From contig NZ_ML123046.1 of NCBI RefSeq assembly GCF_003846175.1, positions 537,890 through 579,784 of the forward strand: a stretch of 41,895 bases of DNA, written 5' to 3'. Numbering within the stretch: the stretch's first letter is position 1; every line of letters starts with the position of its first letter. Below, one piece after another: positions 20,801 to 25,599 of the stretch. The stretch is from Streptomyces sp. ADI95-17. Its GTDB lineage: Bacteria > Actinomycetota > Actinomycetes > Streptomycetales > Streptomycetaceae. A model generated the notes under the pieces. The model was given only the letters and a program-made list of their open reading frames with translations. It was not told where the DNA came from and ran no database searches. A program made the position numbers and the translations under genes.

Positions 20801-23800
20801 GCTGTTGTTGTCGCCGCCGGTGTCGGCAATGGCGGCCTCGCCCTCGCCCTCTCCCTCTTCCTCGTTCTCGCTCTCGTCTTCGCTCTCGCTCTCGACCTCG
20901 GTTGTGTTCTGCTGCCGGCTCTCGGTGATCGGCCGATTGGCGACGGGGCTCTGCGAACGGCTGGACGTCGGCGTGGACCTGCTTGACGTCGCGACGGAGT
21001 GGGGCCCCGGGCTCTCGGAGTGCTCGCTCTCGTCGTCGTCGGAGTCGTCGACCCGGTCCCAGTCGGTCTGCCAGCGAGGTGTCTCCTGCTGGTTGTTCCC
21101 TTCCTGGCCCTGGGCGAGGGACTCGGTCCGGGGCAGGGCCGGACGATCGGTGAGCACCAGGCGAAGGGCCTGCAGGGTCTGGTCGTTGTCCGGGTCGTGC
21201 GCCTTGGCCCGGAGGCCGGCGAAGTAGTTGTGGAGCCGGGAGCCGGTCTGTTTCAGCTCGGCGATGGCCTCCGCGATGACCTCGGCCGCTCCCGCTTCCG
21301 GTACGACCGACAGGTGGTCCATCGCGCTGCGAACCTCGACCAGATGCCCGGCCCGGAGCTCACCCAGCCGGGTCTGAAGCGTGGCCAGCTGCTCGTTGCT
21401 GATGGTCGCTGTGCGGCCGGTGTACCCGACGTCCGCGATCACGGCGACGACGTCCGCGCCGTCCCCGAGCACCGACTTGAGTTCGGCGACGCTCAGCACT
21501 CCGTCCGCCTTGAGGCGCACCCACTCGTCCTGCGTCAGGACATGGCCTTCCCCGTTCCTGGGCAGGGCCGACGCCACGGACTGGGCCGTGTGAACGTTCT
21601 GGAGCGCCTTCCACGCGGGCGTCGGCTGTTCGCTCGTCAGCTTTGCGGCCCTGCGCCCCCACTGGCTGGGATGGGTGATGGCCTTGGTCACCTGTTCGAG
21701 GTGGCTCGCAGCGACCCCGTCGAGCCGGTCGTACGGGGTGTGGTTCGTGAGCGCGGAGAAGTACGGGCGGCCCAGCAACTGCATCAGGTTGGTGGTGTTG
21801 GCGCCTTCCAGCACCGCCGGCAGTGTGCCGAGCTGGAAGACCTGTCGGAACACGTCCTGCGGGAGGCCCGCACTCTGCACGATGAGGACGTCGTCGGGCC
21901 CCAGTCGTTCGAGCTGTTCGCGGAGATCAGGGGCGGTGATATCGGTCCGGCTCAGCTGCGCATTCGTGTGCACGGGCGCGAAGTCGACCGTGGTGCGGCC
22001 GAACGAGAGGATCACGGACGGCTTGCCGATCCCGGAGCTGCTGATCCCGGCGGCCAGGGTGCTGAGAGCCGACACCCGGCCCGACTCGGTGACGTTGTGG
22101 AGGCCGTAGACCGGCATGACCTCGGTGCCGTTTTCGTGCACGGCCCGGACGATCTCCTTGAGCCCGCCGACGACGTCGGAGGCGGTGACCCGCCGGTCGA
22201 TCAGGTCATTGAGTTCGTCATGGGTGAGGAGCGGGGTGTGGAAGTTGAACAGGGCGTCGGGCGCGATGGTGTTGCCGGGCGACTCGGAGTCCTCCAGATC
22301 GATGACCACGACATCGGAGTCCGGGGACGGTCTGCTGTACAGATAGCGGTGCGAGGTTTCCCAGGCGTAGGGCTTGAGCACGATCGCCCGGTCGACCCCC
22401 AGAAAGTTCAGGAACCGCTCCGCCACTTCTTCGTCGCCGTCGAGCCGGTCGCTCGCCGCGACCATGACCAGCCCTTGAGTTCCCGGCTGCCCGGAGGCCC
22501 GGGGATCGGACGCAGGCCGGTCCGGGTCGAAGGTCTGCGTCTGCCAGGTGACACGGGCGTTGAGCTCGTCACTCAGCAGCAGCGCGAGCTTCTGCTGCAC
22601 GTTGGCCGGGGCGATGGCGGTGATGGGCCCCTGGTAGCCCAGCTCGTTCAGGGAGTCCATCAGCATCGTGGCGGCGGCCTGATGGCCGAAGTTGGCCGCG
22701 TCGTCGATGAAGATCGTGACACCGCCCTCGGTGTCGTTCAGCTTTTGGCGCAGCTCCCTGCGGAGGCCGATCTCCTCCGGTGACGGTGCGGCCCCCCGAC
22801 GGTGGGCGGCGATGTCGTCGAGCAACTGCTGCGACGGGGGACCAGGAGTGCCGAGGAGCTCCGACCACAGCTGATGCTCCGGCCGCGTGACGGTGTGGGG
22901 GGCGACCTGTGAGGTGGACGGGGACTGCTCGTTGTCGGACGAGCCGTCCTCGGTGAGCAGCCCCGTGCTGGGCTCGGTCTCGTTCTCCGGAGCGTCGGTG
23001 CGCGAATCGGTCTGCGAATCGGTCTGCGAATCGGTCTGTGTGTTGGGCTGCGTGGGCGGTGTGCCGGCCTCCTGCTCCGACTCGGGCGCTGACTTCTGCT
23101 GGATGTCCGGCTGCTCGTCCTGCTGCTCGTCCTGCTGTGCGTCGGGCGTCCGGTGGCCTTGGGTGGGAGCCGGGTTGTGGTTCGGCGTCGGGCCGCCGCG
23201 CGAATCGGTGTTCGTCGGGGGGACCGTGCGCTCGTCGGGTGTCTGCTGGGACTCCTCCTCGGCGTCGTTCGTGTCGTCGGCGTCGTCGTTGGGAGGGGTG
23301 TAGCCGTGATCGTCGTTGCTGGAGGTGTTGACGGACCCCTTGGTGGCCGGTCCGTTCGAGCCGGACGGCCCCGACGAGCCCGACGACGGCGACTTCGATG
23401 TCGGCCCCGTGTGCTCGTCGTTCCCCGTCTGCCCGGACTCGTCCGTCGCCTCGGTCTCCTGCGTCGACTCCGTCTGGTTCTGGGATCCGGCGCCGTTCGT
23501 GCTGCCGCCGTTCTTCCCGCCCTCCGAGCCTCCGCCGGTCCCGGTCCCGGTCCCCGTACCCGTCCCGGTCCCCGTACCCGTCCCGGTCCCCGTACCCGTT
23601 CCGGTCCCGGTCGTGTTCCCGGTGCCGGAGTCGGTTCCGCTCCCGGAGTCCGTTCCGCTCCCGGACTTCGACCCCGTGCCGTCCCCGTCGGCCTGGCTCG
23701 ACGTCGGCACCTTCTTCTCGGTGAAGTTGTTCTTCACCCAGGTACCGGGCTTGGACGCGCCGCTCCCCAGCAGATGCTCGGCCTTGCTGCTGATCCCGGA

Positions 23801-24709
23801 GCCCAGGAAGGTGTCCCAGCTCGTCGTCCAGTTCCCCGTCATGAGGCCACCGGCCACGATCTCCGCGACGGCCTCCGAGCCACCGGAGGTCAGGAAGTCC
23901 TTCGTGTCGTTCAGCGCGGTGTTGGCCAGGTTCTTGGGAGAGAACTTGCTCGGCCGGGGCGCCTTGTCGGTCACGTCCTTGGTGAGGTTCTTGACCGGAC
24001 CGTTGCCCGTGAAGTTCTTCAGCAGCTTCCCGAGCCCGGACGAGAACGCGCCGTGGAAGAACCCCGCGAACGCGCCGAAGACACCGTCCTGTGCGATGGC
24101 CTTCCAGTCGAACCCCTTCGGCCGCCGCCCGTCGGGCCCCGCCATCATCAGGGCGAGACGCACCGCGAAGGTCTGGAACGCCTCCTGGAACGCCTCGCTC
24201 AGGCTCGGCATCAGATGCGTACGCTTCAGCAACGTGTCCAGCACCGTCAGCAGCACCACCCGGCTGCGAGCCTTCGCCACCGCCGCGTCGCTCGCCGAGG
24301 CCCCGCCCGAGAAGAACGACATCACGAAGATGACCAGCAGCTCGATCATCAGCCGGATCAGCTCGGCGATGATCTGCCACTTGGACTCGATGATGTTCAT
24401 CGACGTGTCGGTGCGACCGTCGCCGATGGTCTTCAACTGGTCCGAGAAGTCGCGGAGATGGTTGGTGCCCCCGTTGTCGATGAACAGCTTCATCGACTGC
24501 AGATAGCTCGCACCCACCTTGGGAGGGAGCGACCTGCTGATCCCGACGACCGACTGCTCGATCTCGCCGGACAGGTCGGTGAGACGGTCGGCGAGCCGGT
24601 GGTACGGCCGCCGGCTGGCATACGCCAGATCCTCGTCCGCCTGCAACAACCGCTCGCCGATGAGGACGAAAAGAAGGTTGTTCAGCTCGGGCGTCGCCTT
24701 GATCGACAT
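11843..24709 (-). CDS. Giant modular T7SS-associated protein, 4288 aa
   Basis: Probable exported polymorphic effector or surface giant. Approximate layout: 1-330, WXG100-like/CpnT-type N-terminal domain with a hydrophobic helix (LIRLMIELLVIFVMSFF, near 115-135); 330-605, disordered, with Gly-Thr repeats at 366-390; 660-1190, alpha/beta module, possibly GT-B-like; 1190-1395, acidic disordered; 1398-1545, lonely-Cys/clan-CD-like module with His1439 and Cys1484; 1590-1685, small helical module; 1775-3590, very long beta-rich modules with recurring motifs; 3636-3837, OTU-like fold with Ala3661 where Cys is expected and His3833; 3841-4160, acidic repeats with basic patches; 4162-4180, sixteen prolines; 4186-4288, helical tail. 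The ATG at 11846 of the next gene overlaps its stop. No classical nuclease or ADP-ribosyltransferase toxin tip is recognisable. A frameshift-free 12.9-kb frame argues it is functional. Confidence 0.88.
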   Translation of the reverse strand: MSIKATPELNNLLFVLIGERLLQADEDLAYASRRPYHRLADRLTDLSGEIEQSVVGISRSLPPKVGASYLQSMKLFIDNGGTNHLRDFSDQLKTIGDGRTDTSMNIIESKWQIIAELIRLMIELLVIFVMSFFSGGASASDAAVAKARSRVVLLTVLDTLLKRTHLMPSLSEAFQEAFQTFAVRLALMMAGPDGRRPKGFDWKAIAQDGVFGAFAGFFHGAFSSGLGKLLKNFTGNGPVKNLTKDVTDKAPRPSKFSPKNLANTALNDTKDFLTSGGSEAVAEIVAGGLMTGNWTTSWDTFLGSGISSKAEHLLGSGASKPGTWVKNNFTEKKVPTSSQADGDGTGSKSGSGTDSGSGTDSGTGNTTGTGTGTGTGTGTGTGTGTGTGTGTGGGSEGGKNGGSTNGAGSQNQTESTQETEATDESGQTGNDEHTGPTSKSPSSGSSGPSGSNGPATKGSVNTSSNDDHGYTPPNDDADDTNDAEEESQQTPDERTVPPTNTDSRGGPTPNHNPAPTQGHRTPDAQQDEQQDEQPDIQQKSAPESEQEAGTPPTQPNTQTDSQTDSQTDSRTDAPENETEPSTGLLTEDGSSDNEQSPSTSQVAPHTVTRPEHQLWSELLGTPGPPSQQLLDDIAAHRRGAAPSPEEIGLRRELRQKLNDTEGGVTIFIDDAANFGHQAAATMLMDSLNELGYQGPITAIAPANVQQKLALLLSDELNARVTWQTQTFDPDRPASDPRASGQPGTQGLVMVAASDRLDGDEEVAERFLNFLGVDRAIVLKPYAWETSHRYLYSRPSPDSDVVVIDLEDSESPGNTIAPDALFNFHTPLLTHDELNDLIDRRVTASDVVGGLKEIVRAVHENGTEVMPVYGLHNVTESGRVSALSTLAAGISSSGIGKPSVILSFGRTTVDFAPVHTNAQLSRTDITAPDLREQLERLGPDDVLIVQSAGLPQDVFRQVFQLGTLPAVLEGANTTNLMQLLGRPYFSALTNHTPYDRLDGVAASHLEQVTKAITHPSQWGRRAAKLTSEQPTPAWKALQNVHTAQSVASALPRNGEGHVLTQDEWVRLKADGVLSVAELKSVLGDGADVVAVIADVGYTGRTATISNEQLATLQTRLGELRAGHLVEVRSAMDHLSVVPEAGAAEVIAEAIAELKQTGSRLHNYFAGLRAKAHDPDNDQTLQALRLVLTDRPALPRTESLAQGQEGNNQQETPRWQTDWDRVDDSDDDESEHSESPGPHSVATSSRSTPTSSRSQSPVANRPITESRQQNTTEVESESEDESENEEEGEGEGEAAIADTGGDNNSEDSSDFGGDIDFSFGFFGDTGPETTPDNAPGPAVKPSDVTDSSEIPPRLVLRSARSADDATTDSDDIVKQTVATGSSDSSLLASYTPSDWADRNERYNTVIASDTFQDHHHSESSMYRKQRRTPWSGQKVSFFAAHGTPTRVKLTRQDGTSIVVSGRELGRYLEHSAELGPKDRPIVLYACSTGASPTHGGLSVAQHVANVTGRPVYAPTTSAGTALDSEQRPRPVLFRDDAENSGQWITYTPEPTGAELTALARTAGLHPPAGTTEDTDTAAGTSSTSPATTSEDAPGPWVTTRTLQLVRTLRGTFGTQIEQSPDHDALLAALGALDSERFGGDDTVWAPFRDGRMTPDLLRRITVELGGKGTPGLDRYSALFDRVNQESGGNGSAAGSSQDDLQSPSRDLTRDVIEPAPAQQSQLTQETQQAQEIQQTQQVSTSTDTDVSTSVVQLVAAQLDTDRPARVDDSMLPTPARGAVQRFPGDLTLPTYITGDGVDDDSAFTYGQSQVIQRGIDDVLRRIAGSALPVPARNPGAANNPLAELERALKQTPHLFHGDGWVSAPFKDASGRIRQLRVSQRPQAPWSMITNEKGGAISLDPVKVDQIHRSQITSGKSETASSSRQLGVAVPLGPPIGPANMFGRVGLTLGFTKSVDFNLQDQTLSQVESRHSDESHLYLSDVMYRVELTDPAPEKYGKLKQIAQRIRPNTRSTAPVQEAGSRTTLTFGVKDGLLLRLPDNLTAKRSHEHAPQKMRLSEHSDYRMVHTEGYGSVAAIQDWAVGQAKAVVGSSMHAEITRFFSSENFIRTADRMAHGTVTSQPLFTESGQPGGVFAVDKIVPVEATQISETDAAELRNAIQRVIKNDRSTSTAYSQDLQFTVGPSFSFDEYATSAAQPRLQVGGFAQFGNRSTRTTGFGGSGSRKIVGRAKKVRTELYLVKKTVHVRKSGQENATTFDVWTLDRMTRAEARRLAGWDDGTKLRTRSAEHTALNPVQTESSNGSGSGSSGSVTPVPPNTGEPPAPVYLPQDHPTLLGMARVEAFLPDTDSVEGAATDTTGPPTTPPTTPPAAQPTAPPPAAFLNGLTESVIAAIAQQHPGLVAPLADFTTPDDKSKGWRGKNHFSAALQNTLSVMDALSHHSVAGQLESFTTDGIPIRLVDNTGTKRKYRWIRAKGELTGRRYEGTRNELILRSSTPGAQRLDSSATVSHTREAGVDVGISARENNADAFKQPINSGVITPAARFGWQKARKTGSGATVSYEPLHATSGPSHVFSYQLSVTVTSGGYWRFREPLRVLGVLGTGLSVGRNAEVDLIGGTARRPAVTGRILLDVPDEHIPPATPRPRPEQVSTPPAAAPVAVTLNTEDVRKLLGEPEKPTTTTNTGRGTGAEANAQANTEENAEQNTEENVEEIELREPETAPTPFGDLPHQVIAVAGGSELSQGVETALKEGSGDAWQFSLYGAAPHDAVMRQFQPQVLASFLDQSISRAGMRMVELFGAGPYVNRIGRLVHRVTLRNPVVQSKPVAVETELTLGAETQVTHARTSVTVAKLNLGVAYARSHDQGPSLVGTYGLVLNGAWTKGSTATATNTASVENDRDDENLKYLVTADVDHEVGFTTRANGLAGPLRALLPTLRTHFAGFTLTMPGGWLGHVPEKVAHRLGLVGSTLPAAPTYSEDAWSPSPWLKDTPFGSFPVNSLDSATASRHFAELLKSRGVDDAGRDHVLDMVTPRALLALRQQMAAAKGGVTAVTRTAWTKLGEVSIGSQRATVRIELIPEDPSFDGIDHSVTFQETLGMTETVEVNRSKAVTTTTGLSVTEAVRTQNTVAPTAGPSLSESLAVTQQKTVATSASRMKNYTFYPNEPFADFLTTYRIRMVLVNADGTEVPSREFTVGTLREQLPLSLAVPNAADDIGGNPLTEGNQPPKVTVRRPGQLTNEAIERWRREGQTQAFTMPANGFMPRRITDTDMALDAAHLALAKAHNTDLPHLPKPGSGTVELTGTNLAEATGKARKSGLARQGRASGQALSDGLASTQTAAFFGNTATGNGYLAATMHDATIALDTQGSYRLFSRPRLSEAVLLSVAADATMESPERQTVSSDLSVTETGAQGTTLGATVGTSVPAVGTVSPAPTGSGGNTGESTTLKLASADGTQQNIKPKTGRALLFSIPTDWLGEATVTHGRAASVFVQGSRSQTVEYRTNVLAWVREDVARDLGLIDDTSFPSDVTAAWTSVTKASKAWVDADKAYWKVRRAVTESAGDADPTPEQVEQMAVLAERARAAMREFRRVRAATDRLTQWYHRTPRNGPQPPAVSFTAPETPSTTFPKYTGTAFIPDPATATASVDAPHTLVSPEGETYTLHNVPEDGDAFYHALAAGMRHTNTTLPGAAGSAVDTTPDVTDLRNRLTDTLTNDSGDLLDFMTPDLLDRFDPEELANGGPTFAAGSPEAREFEDDAHTLPLYARLSADERRALALAQLQRAGSSGGERGWNHGAADLLPALAARTFGVKVTVVRDDGTFQDFEPENAGTPPAHVVLYLKDRHYQAALAPVPTVSETNHPSESEDDSENLEDLENLEAPENSKDSEDFENSEQESDGRQDDGNVQETETNAQNDEQDDDQNTQQTETDAENDNQDDDQNTQQTETDAQNNNQNDDQSASETDYDGDNDTSPSATPPSQRSKHVRKRKSPQRYDGSTTDTDTEAAPPRTAYVSRTDSRTPSETDNTTDEETTPAPATTASETDSRTDSERDTTTDDESASEAGNDGDNETNTSTTPLTQRTKRLHKRKPPARNDDSTTETGSGSGSDEDTAPESAPPRAHTEDEATDGWVTEYDYGPVSDGSSLPPVPPPTPVPSTPPASPVLSAVQSSSDSSTPPPPPPPPPPPPPPPPHTGGDNGATDSNGSSADVLGRVLDEYAVRDVVVRQVNLRQLHDPLISARAALDLAPGGLTMRELALTDAQVLTVLAHHRHLSPEAVEELLKHPSYAAVLQHEDEAPQTS
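12173..12220 (-). repeat. Polyproline-coding run (16 codons)
   Basis: Sixteen consecutive proline codons using all four synonyms, built on a 6-bp GC-rich period. It separates the acidic low-complexity region of the giant protein from its last 100 residues. A run this long should stall ribosomes unless EF-P acts. Confidence 0.95.
12901..13020 (-). repeat. 54-bp tandem repeat in the giant gene
   Basis: Two full 54-bp units start at 12901 and 12955, with a third partial unit at 13009. Each encodes 18 residues rich in Asn, Asp and Gln (core DDDQNTQQTETDA). The repeat is a likely site of length variation between strains. Confidence 0.88.
23003..23038 (-). repeat. 12-bp tandem repeat (Asp-Ser-Gln-Thr)
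   Basis: Three exact copies of CGAATCGGTCTG on the plus strand encode Asp/Ser/Gln/Thr tetrapeptides in a disordered linker of the giant protein. A related Arg-containing copy is adjacent. Confidence 0.85.
23541..23612 (-). repeat. 18-bp tandem repeat (Gly-Thr linker)
   Basis: Four consecutive 18-bp units, two of them identical, encode an alternating Gly-Thr linker (residues about 366-390) just after the N-terminal export domain of the giant protein. It probably acts as a flexible tether. Confidence 0.9.
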
Positions 24710-24728
24710 GGGGCCGTGCTCTCTGCCG

Positions 24729-25073
24729 TCAGCGCTTTCCGCTGTTGTTGGGCTTGATCCGGTGGTCCCGGATCGAGTCCAGGATGTTGTTCTGGTTGGA
24801 CTTGATCGACTTCAGGTTGACCGAGGTCCCGTGCGCCACACCGTTGACCGCTTCGGACAGGGCGATCGCCGTCTCGCTGCTGCTCTCCCGCTCCTTCTGC
24901 TCCTGCGGGATGACCTCCTTGGCGAAGCTGTCGTCCTGACCCGGCCAGTCACGCGTGGCACGTACGTCGACGACGAAGTCGTCCACCATCGCGCCGATCG
25001 AGGTGCTGATCGAGAACATCTGCCGCAACCCGGCCTGGATCCGGGCGGGTTCGGCGAAGTAGCCGTCGCTCAT
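24729..25073 (-). CDS. Small WXG100-like protein (WPG motif)
   Basis: Protein of 114 residues, predicted mostly helical, with a Trp43-Pro44-Gly45 motif between two helices. This is the placement expected for the WXG turn of ESX/WXG100 secreted proteins, although overall similarity is weak. There is no signal peptide. The second half is Ser/Glu/Lys-rich and ends in a basic tail. It sits 19 bp upstream of the giant gene and 7 bp after the YbaB-like gene, a position like that of the small partner proteins that pair with LXG-type toxins before export. I infer that it heterodimerises with the N-terminal domain of the giant. The ATG at 25073 was chosen because the longer frame runs through the upstream gene. 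Confidence 0.8.
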   Translation of the reverse strand: MSDGYFAEPARIQAGLRQMFSISTSIGAMVDDFVVDVRATRDWPGQDDSFAKEVIPQEQKERESSSETAIALSEAVNGVAHGTSVNLKSIKSNQNNILDSIRDHRIKPNNSGKR

Positions 25074-25080
25074 GGTGTGT

Positions 25081-25599
25081 TCAGCGCTCCTCGTCCTCGT
25101 CGATCTCGTCCCGCAGCCGGCGCCCCGACTCCTGCCGGGCCCGCTCCTCCGGGTCCTGGAGCACCTCGGGCCCGAAGATCCGCGCCCAGTCGATGTCCAC
25201 GCCGGTGAGCTCGGGCACCTCGGTGCTCGGCCGGGTGAACGGTTCGAAGGTCTCCATGACCTGCCGGGCCATCTCCGTACGCGCCCGGCCGAACGCGTCC
25301 AGCACGGCACCCGACAGCTCGCCGGGCGACATCGTGCGGTACTTCCCCTCCAGGAACCGCAGCGCGGTCAGCTCGCCCTGCGGCCCGACCGTGACCTCCA
25401 CCGACCGGTCCGCCGACCGCACGGTGCGCGTCGCCTGCCGCAGTTCGGCCTCGGCCTTGGCCACACCCTTCTCGGTGGCCTCCAGCTCGGCCATCGCCGT
25501 GGCGAGCCGGGCCTCCACGGACCTGGCGTACGGCGAGACCTCACCGCGCCCCGCGCTCTCCGGCGCCTCGTCCATCGCTCCGCCCATCCGCCCGCTCAC
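25081..25599 (-). CDS. YbaB/EbfC-like protein in T7SS operon
   Basis: Cytoplasmic protein of 172 residues. Residues 25-70 form a helical, coiled-coil-like Ala/Glu/Arg-rich segment. Residues 75-130 match the YbaB/EbfC fold, with strand VEVTVGPQGELTALRF followed by the two helices GELSGAVLDAFGRARTEMAR. YbaB proteins bind DNA, but divergent relatives are frequent in actinobacterial type VII loci (EspG-like or accessory roles). The C-terminal tail is strongly charged (Arg/Asp/Glu). The GTG start overlaps the stop of the AAWKG gene (GTGA); ATGs at codons 5 and 9 are alternatives. Likely a chaperone or adaptor for the substrates encoded on either side, by inference from position. Confidence 0.8.
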   Translation of the reverse strand: MSGRMGGAMDEAPESAGRGEVSPYARSVEARLATAMAELEATEKGVAKAEAELRQATRTVRSADRSVEVTVGPQGELTALRFLEGKYRTMSPGELSGAVLDAFGRARTEMARQVMETFEPFTRPSTEVPELTGVDIDWARIFGPEVLQDPEERARQESGRRLRDEIDEDEER

